Shown here: one piece after another, positions 34,924-43,160 of the stretch
Numbering within the stretch: position 1 is the first letter of the stretch
Layout: every line of letters begins with the position of its first letter
Assembly (NCBI RefSeq): GCF_000576595.1
Contig: NZ_AWSA01000010.1
Coordinates: 55,315-119,314 of the forward strand
Reading direction: 5' to 3'
Origin: Intrasporangium oryzae NRRL B-24470
Lineage (GTDB): Bacteria > Actinomycetota > Actinomycetes > Actinomycetales > Dermatophilaceae
Length of the DNA: 64,000 nt
Position numbers and translations under genes: made by a program
Notes under the pieces: model-generated
The model's database searches: none
What the model was told of the DNA's origin: nothing
The model's input: the letters and a program-made list of their open reading frames with translations, nothing else

Positions 34924-35571
34924 TCAGGCCAGCGCAGCGGCGACGAGGGCCTCGGCGGACGCCTTGGCGGCAGCGGGGGCGTCGGGGTCGGCGTCAAGGG
35001 CCCCGCTCGCGAGCCCGCCGTCGAGGAGCAGCGTCAGCGATCGGGCCAGGACCTGGGGGTTCGCCGCGCCGGCCCGGGACGCGAGCCCGGTGACCCAGTC
35101 GAGGACGGCGGCCTTGTGGGCAACGGTCCGGTCATGGACGGGCGTCCCCGGCTGCGACTCCGCCGCCGCGTTGATGAACGCGCAGCCGCGGTAGCCGTCC
35201 TGGCGACAGGCCGATGACAGGGCGTCGAAGAGCCCGACGAGCTGGTCGGCCGGTGCCGGACCGGCAGCCTCGGCGGCGTCGTGCAGCTGGCCCGACCAGA
35301 TCCCGTCGACCGTGTCGAGGTAGGCGACGACGAGGTCGTCCTTGGCCGGGAAGTGCTTGTAGAACGTCGCCTTCGCCACACCGGACTCGGCGATGATCAG
35401 GTCGACACCGACCGCGCGGATCCCCTTGGCGTAGAAGAGCCGGAAGGCGGTGTCGAGGATCCGCTGGCGAGCCGACCCGGTGCGCGGGGTCGCGACCGCC
35501 GCCGCCGGAGGCGAGACCTCGGGCGCACCGCGGCCGGCGTGCGCTGCAGGGTGTTCAGCCAGGGGATCCAT
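34924..35571 (-). CDS. TetR/AcrR family regulator
   Basis: 215 residues. After a 35-residue Ala/Pro-rich leader comes a TetR helix-turn-helix (RILDTAFRLFYAKGIRAVGVDLIIAESGVAKATFYKHFPAKDDL, seen in parts). The C-terminal half is a TetR_C domain with GCAFINAAAE, typical of the group that controls nearby oxidoreductases. It probably binds the palindromes at 35583-35635, repressing itself and the divergent reductase gene. Confidence 0.88.
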   Translation of the reverse strand: MDPLAEHPAAHAGRGAPEVSPPAAAVATPRTGSARQRILDTAFRLFYAKGIRAVGVDLIIAESGVAKATFYKHFPAKDDLVVAYLDTVDGIWSGQLHDAAEAAGPAPADQLVGLFDALSSACRQDGYRGCAFINAAAESQPGTPVHDRTVAHKAAVLDWVTGLASRAGAANPQVLARSLTLLLDGGLASGALDADPDAPAAAKASAEALVAAALA

Positions 35572-35582
35572 GCCTCCATTGA

Positions 35583-35635
35583 AGCAGACAGATCTGTCTG
35601 CTAGGTTCTCTCCGCAGACGTAGACAGACCTGTCT
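35583..35635. promoter_or_regulatory. Two TetR-type operators between tetR and reductase gene
   Basis: Site 1 is a perfect 20-base palindrome (35583-35602) built on AGCAGACAGA and its complement. Site 2 (35622-35635) is AGACAG-AC-CTGTCT. Their centres are about 36 bp apart. Both lie in the 91-bp divergent gap, and the shared core AGACAG/CTGTCT argues for one protein binding both. Confidence 0.75.
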
Positions 35636-35662
35636 GCTCACCCTTAACCCCCAGGAGCACCC

Positions 35663-36328
35663 ATGAAGATCGCTGTCCTCGGAACCGGCATGGTCGGGCA
35701 GACCATCGCTGCCCGCGTCGCTGGTCTCGGCCACGACGTCACGATCGGCACCCGCGACCCGGAGGCGACCCTCGCGCGAAGCGGCGACGACGGCTCCTTC
35801 GCGGACTGGGTCGCCGCCAACCCGACCGTCACCCTGGCGACCTTCGCGGAGGCCGCAGCGGGGGCCGACCTTGTCGTCAACGCCACGAGCGGCTCGGCCA
35901 CCCTCTCCGTCCTCGAGGCGGCCGGCGCCGACAACCTCGCCGGCAAGACCCTCCTCGACATCGCCAACCCGCTCGACTTCTCGAACGGCTTCCCTCCCAC
36001 CCTCTTCGTCAAGGACACTGACTCGCTGGGCGAGCAGGTCCAGCGCGCCTTCCCGGAGACCAAGGTCGTCAAGTCCCTCAACACGCTGACGGCCCAGCTC
36101 ATGGTCAACCCGGCCGGGCTGGGCGCCGACTCGTCGGTGTTCGTCTCGGGCAACGACGCCGACGCCAAGGCGACCGTGACCCAGCTGCTCCGCAGCTTCG
36201 GGCACACCGATGTCATCGACCTCGGCGACATCACGACGGCGCGCGGCACCGAGATGCTGCTGCCGGTCTGGCTGCGCCTCATGGGCGCCCTCGGCACGCC
36301 GATGTTCAACTTCAAGATCGCTCGCTGA
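35663..36328 (+). CDS. NADPH-dependent F420-reductase-like protein
   Basis: 221 residues, single Rossmann domain. IAVLGTGMVGQTIAARVAGLGHDVTIGTRDP is the NADP-binding start of the F420:NADP oxidoreductase (Fno) family, and KVVKSLNTLTAQLMVNP follows. Many such proteins in TetR-paired operons are not true Fno enzymes. Function is a stress-type reductase by inference. AGGAGC precedes the ATG. Likely repressed by the divergent TetR through the sites at 35583-35635. Confidence 0.82.
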   Translation: MKIAVLGTGMVGQTIAARVAGLGHDVTIGTRDPEATLARSGDDGSFADWVAANPTVTLATFAEAAAGADLVVNATSGSATLSVLEAAGADNLAGKTLLDIANPLDFSNGFPPTLFVKDTDSLGEQVQRAFPETKVVKSLNTLTAQLMVNPAGLGADSSVFVSGNDADAKATVTQLLRSFGHTDVIDLGDITTARGTEMLLPVWLRLMGALGTPMFNFKIAR

Positions 36329-36393
36329 CGCTGTCCCGGGCCGGGCCCGGCCCGGCCCGGTCGAGCGAGCTTCTCGGGCCGGGAGCGTCAGCG
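36323..36393. terminator. GC-rich stem between reductase and DUF3800 genes
   Basis: CGCTGACGCT at 36323-36332, overlapping the reductase stop codon, pairs with AGCGTCAGCG at 36384-36393. Inside is a long CCCGGGCCGGGCCCGG-type stretch that can fold further. No T-run is present. Likely a two-way stop for the converging genes. Confidence 0.55.
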
Positions 36394-36396
36394 CGG

Positions 36397-37410
36397 TCAG
36401 CTCGCCGCCTCGCCCGTATGCCGCTGGGCGAGGTCCCCGGGTCCGATGAGCTCCCAGCTCACTGGGTCGGCCCAGATCGAGCTCGGGCTGACGTAGGGCC
36501 GGATCAGCTCGGCCAGGTCCGGGTCGGGCCGTCCGGCGAGGGCGTCCGAGGCGATCCGGCGCGCCGCGCCCGCGAGCAGGTCGGCGAGCTGGACGCGCGG
36601 GTCGGTGCGTGAGTCCACGAACCGGATCCCGGCCAGGGCGCCACTCTGCGCCATCTGTTCGATGTGCGCGACCCGTTCCGGAGTCAGAGCGGCCTGGACG
36701 TCGTGGACGACCTGCACGCGTCGGCCCTCGGCTCCCCAGAAGGCGACGACGGCCGCGACGGCCGGGACGATCGGGTCGAGCGCGGGCAGAACGTGCTCGC
36801 GCGCCGCCACGACCCCGCCGACCCCGGCACCCCACGCAGGCAGACCGAGAGCGATCCGGCCGAGCAGGGAGGCGACGGCCGTGTCCCGAGCCGCCTCGGC
36901 GAGGCCACGAAGGTGCTCGCGGAGGTGAGCGGCATACCTCACGGCATCCTCCGGGGTGCGAGCGCGCACGAGGTCGTTGAACGCCCCGAGCAGGGCGAGC
37001 CAGGCGTCCTCGCCGATGCGCGTGACGGCCTCTCGACCGAGCAGCATCGCGTTGCGGGCGAGCGCGGCGTCTCCCACGGCGGCGGTCCGGACGAGCGCTG
37101 TCGTCAGGTGGAAGACCTTGTCGGTGAGGTGGACGTGCGCCGCCCCGTGCAGGGGACCGTCGGGACCGAGCAGCCACTCCAGAACGCGGCGGTTCTGCTC
37201 CCGGAGCACGACGCTCGCCTTGACCTCGGTCGCGGGCGAGCGCGCCTCGACCCGGATCCGCGCGATCGTCTCGACCGCGGTGCGGGTGTCGACGACGAGG
37301 CTCGCATGAGCGAAGACGTCGGTGCTCCCGCCGACGAGCTTGTCCCCCTCCGAGCCCGACTCGTCGCACGCGACCTCCACCGGAGCCGATGGTCGGGTCG
37401 AGGCGGTCAT
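36397..37410 (-). CDS. DUF3800-like protein
   Basis: 337 residues. VACDESGSEGD at the N-terminus and VDSRTDPRVQLADLLAGAARR near the C-terminus are the acidic motifs of the DUF3800 group, which has an RNase H-like look and unknown activity. The middle helical part is unassigned. The last codons read AQRHTGEAAS and are made by the extended GTATGCCGCTGGGC repeat at 36416-36429. It is divergent from the stand-alone B12-binding protein gene, gap 190 bp. A defence role is sometimes suggested for the family but nothing here proves it. Confidence 0.7.
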   Translation of the reverse strand: MTASTRPSAPVEVACDESGSEGDKLVGGSTDVFAHASLVVDTRTAVETIARIRVEARSPATEVKASVVLREQNRRVLEWLLGPDGPLHGAAHVHLTDKVFHLTTALVRTAAVGDAALARNAMLLGREAVTRIGEDAWLALLGAFNDLVRARTPEDAVRYAAHLREHLRGLAEAARDTAVASLLGRIALGLPAWGAGVGGVVAAREHVLPALDPIVPAVAAVVAFWGAEGRRVQVVHDVQAALTPERVAHIEQMAQSGALAGIRFVDSRTDPRVQLADLLAGAARRIASDALAGRPDPDLAELIRPYVSPSSIWADPVSWELIGPGDLAQRHTGEAAS

Positions 37411-37600
37411 GGGCCCATCATGAGCCGGGGTGCCCCCGCACGACCATCGCGTTTCCGGTGCGGGTCAGGGTCACGATGCGGTCACGTCCCGCTGCTCGTC
37501 GAGGCGCGGTCGCGACGAGCGGGTATGTCTGACCCGTCAAGACACGGCGCCCCCGGCCATCAGGCCACCGGCCAGACGGCCGCTCCGAACAGGAGACCCC

Positions 37601-38269
37601 ATGACGTCGCGTCCGACCGCACCCGAAGACTGGCTCGACCTGCTCGAGTCGACCCTGGAGGCCTTCGACGAAGCGGGCGGGCACCGAGTCCTCAGCCGGC
37701 TCTTCGAGGACGTCCCGGTGGAGGAGGCACTCGCCACCGTCGTGCTGCCCTACCTCCACGCCATCGGGGAGCGCTGGGCGAAGGGGTCGATCGGCGTCGC
37801 GCAGGAGCACTTCGCGAGCAACGTGCTGCGCTCCCGGCTGTCGCTGCTCATGCAGGCCGAGTCGCGAGACAGCGGGCCGCTCGCGGTGCTGGCCTGCCTG
37901 CCGGGGGAGCACCACGAGTTCGGTCTCATGGCCATGGCACTCACTCTCTCGCGCCTCGGATGGCGCACCTGCTACCTCGGCCCGAGCACCCCGACCGCCG
38001 AGCTCGCGCTGACGTGCCACACGCTCCAGCCGGCCGCTGCGATCCTCTCCGCCCACCGACCGACGGCGTATGCCGCTCGCGGGCCTGAGCTGCGCCGGCT
38101 CGCCCGCACGACGAACGTCTACATCGGGGCGCAAGGGGCATCGGGTGAGCTGGCCGGGCTCTGCCACGCCACGCACCTGAAGGGGGACCCGGTCTCGGGC
38201 GCACGCGAGGTTCATGCGGCTCAGGGCGCCGACGCCGGGTCGGCACTCGAGGCGTCGGCTGCCGGCTGA
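37601..38269 (+). CDS. B12-binding domain protein without DNA-binding domain
   Basis: 222 residues. The cobalamin cap (about 10-90) and B12 domain (about 92-190) are complete: Trp59-x9-Glu69-His70 and His105-x2-Gly108, with the 35-residue spacing of CarH. The MerR helix-turn-helix that precedes these domains in CarH is missing, and AGGAGA followed by the ATG at 37601 shows the start is real. It could be a light or B12 sensor acting through a partner, for instance by joining CarH-like tetramers. Upstream in the gap is an imperfect hairpin (CCCGCTGCTCGTCG with CGACGAGCGGG). The Ala-rich tail is disordered. Confidence 0.85.
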   Translation: MTSRPTAPEDWLDLLESTLEAFDEAGGHRVLSRLFEDVPVEEALATVVLPYLHAIGERWAKGSIGVAQEHFASNVLRSRLSLLMQAESRDSGPLAVLACLPGEHHEFGLMAMALTLSRLGWRTCYLGPSTPTAELALTCHTLQPAAAILSAHRPTAYAARGPELRRLARTTNVYIGAQGASGELAGLCHATHLKGDPVSGAREVHAAQGADAGSALEASAAG

Positions 38270-38353
38270 CCCCCGGCCCACCGCCTCACCCTCCCCCCGC
38301 CTCACCCTCCCCCGCCTTTTCTTCGCCGGGGCGGACTTGTTTCGGCCTGTGGG

Positions 38354-38502
38354 CGGTACCGGCCCGGATTCCTTCGCCCGGGCGGGGAAGTTAAGGCCCG
38401 TGCGCGGTTCCGGGCCGGATTCCTCCGCCCGGGCGGAGAAGTTGAGGCCCGTGCGCGGTACCGGCCCGGATTCCTTCGCCCGGGCGGAGAAGTTGAGGCG
38501 GG
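38354..38502. repeat. Three tandem copies of a 51-bp unit
   Basis: Units begin at 38354, 38405 and 38456. Each holds CGGTACCGGCCCGGATTCC-like sequence, a palindromic CGCCCGGGCG core and GAAGTTGAGGC. The unit is a multiple of three, but neither strand holds a convincing gene here. It lies between the converging B12-protein and amidase genes and ends at the amidase stop. Before it (38270-38350) is a C-rich stretch with CCGCCTCACCCTCC repeated. Confidence 0.8.
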
Positions 38503-39948
38503 TCAGGAGCCGGGCGCCGTCCGAGGCCAGGGCGCGAGGCGCTCGATCAATGCGGCCATGCCGAGCAGGAGCCGTTCCCCGCCGTCGGGTGCGACGAGCT
38601 GGACGGCGAGCGGAGTCCCGGTCCCGGGGTGCAGACCGGCCGGGACGGAGACCGCGGGGTAGCCGGCGAAGTTCCAGGGCGCGGCATACGGCGCGTAGCG
38701 GGCGTTCGCTGCGAAGACTCGGGGCCAGGCGCGCTGACCCCACCGCGCCGCCTCGATCGGCGGTGCGGCGAGCGTGGGGGTCACGAGCAGGTCGAACCCG
38801 GAGAACCAGTCGCCGAGCGCGGCCCGGAACCGGTCGCGGTCGGCGGCCTTGACGAGGTTGCGCGCTCGGACTCGGTCGCCGAGGGCGACGTGGGCCCGGG
38901 TCGCGCGGTCGAGCCGGGAGCGGTCGAGCCCGTCGGCATCGGCCGAGGCCCCGGCGACCCAACGGGCCAGGGCGGGAAGGGGGTTCACCGGATAGGGCGG
39001 GTCGGCGCGCGTGACCCCGTGCCCAGCGGCCTCGAGGAGGCGGACCGTCCGGACGACGGCCCGGACGTGTTCGAGGTCAGGGCGGACTCCCGCGATCGGG
39101 GGCTTGGTCGACACGGCCACGCGGAGCGGCCGGTCCGGCTCGTTGACGTCGGCGAGGTCCGGTCGGTCGGCCATGACCGAGAGCATGAGGGCGGCATCGG
39201 CGACGGTCGTCGCGAGCGCACCGTTCTCCGCCATGCCGTACCAGTCGTTGGGCCCGAGACCCGCGGGAACGACGCCACCGCCGGGCTTGATGCCGACGAG
39301 CCCGCAGCAGGCGGCGGGGATCCGGATCGAGCCCATCCCGTCGGCGGCGTGAGCGACCGGGACCATCCCCGAGGCGACGGCCGCCGCCGAGCCGCCGGAC
39401 GAGCCGCCCGGCGTCCTCGTCCGGTCCCACGGGTTGCGGGTGATGCCGAAGGGCGAGTCCGTCGCCGCGAACACGCAGAGCTCGGGCACCCGGGTGATCC
39501 CGACGACGACGGCACCGGCCGCCCGCAGCCGGGCCACGACCGCGTGGTCGGTCGGCTGGGGCGCGTCCGCCGTGAGCGGCGAGCCGTTGCGCATCGGCTC
39601 GCCCCTGACGGCCACGTTGTCCTTGACGGCGACCGGCACGCCCGCGAGGGGCAGCCCGAAGCGGTCGGGACGACGGTCGACCGTCTCGGCCTCAAGCAGG
39701 GCCCGCTCCGACCGGACGACGTGGAAGGCGCCCAGCCCGCCGTCGCGCTCCGCGATCCTGCGCAGGGCGTCGGTCACGACGTCGACCGCCGAGCGGTCCC
39801 CGTGGTGGACCTGCGCCGCGATCTCGCCGGCGGTCGGGGCCGGCGCACCGGACGAGGTGGGCACGCCTGTCGAAGCCGTCGTCCAGGCGGGCATGGATCC
39901 GTGTTCACCCGTCGACGCAGGGATGGGACGCGCCGTCGTGTCGCTCAT
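38503..39948 (-). CDS. Amidase (amidase signature family)
   Basis: 481 residues. The catalytic triad is visible as Lys109 (VAVKDN), Ser184 (GGSSGGSAA) and Ser207 (GSIRIPA). These enzymes hydrolyse amide bonds of small molecules, and GatA belongs to the same family. GatA is unlikely because no gatB or gatC is nearby and the C-terminus differs. Substrate unknown. Starts 9 bp after the LtrA gene's stop on the same strand, so the two may share a transcript. Confidence 0.9.
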   Translation of the reverse strand: MSDTTARPIPASTGEHGSMPAWTTASTGVPTSSGAPAPTAGEIAAQVHHGDRSAVDVVTDALRRIAERDGGLGAFHVVRSERALLEAETVDRRPDRFGLPLAGVPVAVKDNVAVRGEPMRNGSPLTADAPQPTDHAVVARLRAAGAVVVGITRVPELCVFAATDSPFGITRNPWDRTRTPGGSSGGSAAAVASGMVPVAHAADGMGSIRIPAACCGLVGIKPGGGVVPAGLGPNDWYGMAENGALATTVADAALMLSVMADRPDLADVNEPDRPLRVAVSTKPPIAGVRPDLEHVRAVVRTVRLLEAAGHGVTRADPPYPVNPLPALARWVAGASADADGLDRSRLDRATRAHVALGDRVRARNLVKAADRDRFRAALGDWFSGFDLLVTPTLAAPPIEAARWGQRAWPRVFAANARYAPYAAPWNFAGYPAVSVPAGLHPGTGTPLAVQLVAPDGGERLLLGMAALIERLAPWPRTAPGS

Positions 39949-39957
39949 GAGCCGACA

Positions 39958-41094
39958 TTACGACTCCGAACCGCGCATCGGAGCGAGGACGGCGCCGACG
40001 ACGACCACCGCGAGGAGGGCGTCGGCGACCGGAACCGGCAACGCCGGGCCGGCCAGCCCGACGAGGGCACACGCTCCTGCCGCGGCGGCGAGGAGGCGCG
40101 CGTCCCGGGTACGGCCGTTGGCGGCCTGCTGCAACCAGGCGATCGCCGCGAGCGAGAGCGCCACCGGGACGGCGACGACGAGCACGGCGAGGCCCTGCCC
40201 GACGTCGGCACCGACGCCGTGCCCGCCTCCGAGGAGGTCGAGCTGGGCCTGGACCCCCGCGCCGATGGCGGCCAGGGCGGCATACAGGGCGTAGTGGCCG
40301 TAGCCCCACGTGAATGCGGCGCGGCGGTGTCGCGTCAGGGCGTCGCGACCCAGCGCGTCGAAGTACGTCCACCACATCCCGAAGGCGATGACGAGGGCGC
40401 TCCCCACGACGACGAACGCCGACGAGCGCCGTCCGGCATCGCCGAGGGCGTCGGTCAGCCCGACCGTGACGGCGAGGATCGTGTCGCCGAGCACGATGAG
40501 GGTGAAGAGCCCGTAGCGCTCGGCGATGTGCCCCGGGTGGAAGACCCGGTCCGGGGTGCGGCGAACGGCCAGAGCCGGGGTGGCGAGCTCCACCCCGAGC
40601 GCGACGGCGAAGCCGACCGCCCGCGCGGGCCCGCCGGCCAGCGCCGAGCCCACCCACAGGGCCTGTGCGAGGAGGGAGCCTGCCGCGTACGTCAGGGCGA
40701 AGCCGTGGTGGGGCGGGTCGTCGCGCGCGGACCGGAGCCACTGGAGCACGAGGGGCAGGCGCATCGCGGCATACGCGAGGGCGAAGGGCACGAGGTCGCC
40801 GTCGGCCGCGGTGGGCACGGTCGCCGCGACCGCGAGCACGCCGGCCATCTGGCCGAGCGTGAGCAGCCGGGTCACGGGGACGAAGAGCAGGGCGTATGCC
40901 GCTGTGGCGGCGGCCGCGTGCCCCTCCGTGACGCCGTGGTGGAGCTCCGCCGCGAGCGCCGCGACGGCGACGACGAAGCAGAGGTCGAAGAGCAGCTCGA
41001 GGGGCGTCGAGGCCCGCTCGTGCTCCTCGGGGTCGCGCAAGACTGACGGCGCGAGCGGCGGAAGGCGGGGGCTGTCGGCGGACACGGGACGCAC
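39958..41094 (-). CDS. Low temperature requirement A (LtrA) family membrane protein
   Basis: 378 residues with about ten membrane segments. The N-terminal STPLELLFDLCFVVAVA and the central HIAERYGLFTLIVLGDTILAV are LtrA family signatures. Role unknown; named after a Listeria gene needed for growth in the cold. Upstream of the amidase gene on the same strand. Confidence 0.88.
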   Translation of the reverse strand: MRPVSADSPRLPPLAPSVLRDPEEHERASTPLELLFDLCFVVAVAALAAELHHGVTEGHAAAATAAYALLFVPVTRLLTLGQMAGVLAVAATVPTAADGDLVPFALAYAAMRLPLVLQWLRSARDDPPHHGFALTYAAGSLLAQALWVGSALAGGPARAVGFAVALGVELATPALAVRRTPDRVFHPGHIAERYGLFTLIVLGDTILAVTVGLTDALGDAGRRSSAFVVVGSALVIAFGMWWTYFDALGRDALTRHRRAAFTWGYGHYALYAALAAIGAGVQAQLDLLGGGHGVGADVGQGLAVLVVAVPVALSLAAIAWLQQAANGRTRDARLLAAAAGACALVGLAGPALPVPVADALLAVVVVGAVLAPMRGSES

Positions 41095-41106
41095 CTCCGA
41101 TGCGGG

Positions 41107-41682
41107 TCAGCGTCCCAAGGTCTCGATGACGAGCCGGGCGGCCGCGGCACCGGAGTACTGCTGCTGGCCCGTGATGAGGTTGCCGTCGCGCACGGCGTGC
41201 GCGCGGAACCGGCCCTGGACGATGAAGTTCGTCCCCTCGATGGCCCGGGCCTCGTCCTCGATCCAGAACGGCTGGATCCGCTGGCCGACGAACTCGTCGG
41301 CGTAGGCCTCCTCCGAGTTGGCGAAGCCGGTCCACGTCCGCCCGGCGACGACGAGCTCGCCGTCGGGGGTCGTCGCGTCGAGCAGGACGCACGTGGCGTG
41401 GCAGACGACGGCCGCGACCTTGCCCCCGGCGACGAACCGGCCGACGAGGTCCTTGACCGCCTGGTCGGCCCGGAAGGTGAACATCGGCCCCTGGCCGCCC
41501 ACGAGGAAGACCGCGTCGAAGGAGTCGGTGTCGAGGTCCGCCAGGGCGGGGGTGTCGGCGACGAGCGCGGCGTGCTCCGGGCTCGCGATGAAACCGCGGC
41601 TGATGAGGTCGTGGGCGGAGTAGCCGGAGTCGTCCGTCGGGTCGGAGTACGCGTCGGCGACGAGTGCGCCGCCCACGTCGTC
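41107..41682 (-). pseudogene. DJ-1/PfpI-type protein lacking its N-terminus
   Basis: The conserved part starts at about DVGGALVADAYSDP and continues with SFDAVFLVGGQGPM, VCHATCVLL (nucleophile elbow) and GNLITGQQQYS, which match class I glutamine-amidotransferase-like DJ-1 proteins. About 40 N-terminal residues that form the first strand and helix are missing; the open frame runs on to 41907 but there it is antisense to a tetR remnant. A shortened product might still be made. Ends 12 bp before LtrA. Confidence 0.7.
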
Positions 41683-41688
41683 GCGCCC

Positions 41689-41892
41689 CGGCGGGCCCGA
41701 CTGCGCGCGATCCTGACGAGCGCCGTCGCGCGCGGTGAGCTCCCCGAGACCGCCGACCTCCTCGTCGCCGGCTCGTTCCTGACCGGCTCGTGGTATGCCC
41801 TCGCTGTCAGCGAGCCCCCTCCGCCGAGCGACTGGGCCCGACGCGTCGCCTCGCTGGTCTGGCGGGGCTGCGGCGGGACCGTTCCGAACTGA
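41689..41892 (+). pseudogene. C-terminal remnant of a TetR regulator
   Basis: About 67 codons ending in TGA at 41892 read as the last helices of a TetR ligand domain: RLRAILTSAVARGELPETADLL, then ARRVASLVWRGCGG. No helix-turn-helix lies upstream. It begins within about 13 bp of where the DJ-1 homology ends, on the other strand, as if one deletion removed the front of two divergent genes. Confidence 0.65.
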
Positions 41893-41953
41893 GGCGTGAA
41901 CATCCATGCCGGAGAGACGAGCTCATCGCAAGCCGCGCCACCACCCTTGCGGC

Positions 41954-42319
41954 TCAGGCACGCTGGCAGACCATGAGGGGATTGCCGTCGGGGTCGAGAA
42001 ACTGGACGAAGAAGACGCTGCCGATGTCCTCGACGTCGGACGTGATCGTCACCCCCAGTCCCTGCAGGTGTCGCACGGTCGCCCCCATGTCGTCCGTCCA
42101 GAAGAAGAACCGCGGTGGCCCCGACGGGGAGAAGTCGGGACGGTTGGCGTCGAGAGCGAGGCGCGTCTCCCCCTCGGTCGGGATGTCGAAGATGGTGCCC
42201 CCGTGCGAGACGTCGCCGGGCTCGAAACCGAGCACAGCGGCATACCAGCTGATGGAGGCGTGCATGTCGCGGACGGGGACGAAAACCTGGCCGACACGTC
42301 GTTGGATGGGGCTGTTCAC
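41954..42319 (-). CDS. VOC (glyoxalase/bleomycin-resistance) family protein
   Basis: 121 residues, two beta-alpha-beta-beta-beta units. VGQVFVPVRDMHASISWYAAVLGF opens the first and FFVQFLDPDGNPLMV closes the second, with the Asp-Pro-x-Gly-Asn typical of the fold. Metal ligands cannot be fixed from sequence. Function unknown. Confidence 0.85.
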   Translation of the reverse strand: MNSPIQRRVGQVFVPVRDMHASISWYAAVLGFEPGDVSHGGTIFDIPTEGETRLALDANRPDFSPSGPPRFFFWTDDMGATVRHLQGLGVTITSDVEDIGSVFFVQFLDPDGNPLMVCQRA

Positions 42320-42424
42320 CCGGGGGACACTACGCGTTCACACCGACATCCGGTTCGCCCGGATTACGCCACGATCTTGCGGTTCCCGCTGGACCCACAG
42401 GCGGCTCGCCGGAAGACTGCGGCC

Positions 42425-43063
42425 ATGGTCGCGTCCCTCCCCCCTTCCCTCGAGACGGCCGAACAGGTCGAGCAGGTCGTCCTCGTCAGCCCGGAGGGCG
42501 AGCCGACCGGGTGGCTGCCCAAGACCCTGACCCACCATGCACGGACGCTGCTCCATCTCGGGTTCTCGTGCTACGTCGTCGACGACGACGGGCGGGTCCT
42601 GCTGACGCGCCGCGCCCACGACAAGGCGACGTTCCCGGGGGTCTGGACCAACTCCTTCTGCGGCCACCCCGCCCCCGGAGAGCCCGTCGCGAATGCCGCT
42701 CGGCGGCGTGCGCGGGACGAGCTCGGTGCCACCCTGGGCTGGGTGCGGCTCGTCCTGCCGGAGTTCCGCTACCGGGCCGAGATGGACGGCGTCGTCGAGC
42801 ACGAGCTGTGCCCGGTCGTGGTCGCCGGACTCGCTGACGGGGGCCGGCTCGACCCCGACCCGCGCGAGGTCGACGGGCTCGAGTGGGTCGAGTGGGACCA
42901 CTTCACCGTCCAGGTGAGCGCCGGGTGGTTCGTCGTCTCGCCGTGGTGCGTCGAGCAGGTCGAGCAGCTCACGGCCCTCGGACCCGACCCCTTGCAGTGG
43001 CCCGAGGCCGACGCGGCACGGCTGCCCGCCGCGCTCCGGCCGCCGCACACGCCCACCCCCTGA
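42425..43063 (+). CDS. idi: Isopentenyl-diphosphate delta-isomerase (type I)
   Basis: 212 residues with a Nudix-like fold. The catalytic Cys79 sits in WTNSFCGHP and the Glu region in EHELCP. The enzyme interconverts IPP and DMAPP, the first step toward carotenoids. It lies 0.7 kb before crtE in the same direction, separated by the DUF2505 gene on the other strand, so it belongs with the pathway but is not in its operon. Confidence 0.93.
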   Translation: MVASLPPSLETAEQVEQVVLVSPEGEPTGWLPKTLTHHARTLLHLGFSCYVVDDDGRVLLTRRAHDKATFPGVWTNSFCGHPAPGEPVANAARRRARDELGATLGWVRLVLPEFRYRAEMDGVVEHELCPVVVAGLADGGRLDPDPREVDGLEWVEWDHFTVQVSAGWFVVSPWCVEQVEQLTALGPDPLQWPEADAARLPAALRPPHTPTP

Positions 43064-43160
43064 CTCGTCCTCGCAGGCGGCCCCCCGGCGGGTCGGGACC
43101 GCCCGGCGACGCTGCAGTGGACGGGCCCGGGTTCGACCTGATGGCCGTCGGTCGCGGGCC

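Noticed and set aside
35555..37369. A 604-codon minus-strand open frame
   Set aside because: It crosses the F420-type reductase and DUF3800 genes out of frame and has no recognisable domain.
36397..38269. A new defence system made of DUF3800 plus the B12 protein
   Set aside because: The two genes are divergent and not an operon, and there is no nuclease, ATPase or mobile-element context nearby.
38354..38502. CRISPR-like array
   Set aside because: The units follow one another directly with no unique spacers, and no cas genes are present.
38629..41046. An 805-codon plus-strand open frame
   Set aside because: It is the antisense shadow of the amidase and LtrA genes, which have full motifs; the shadow is low-complexity.
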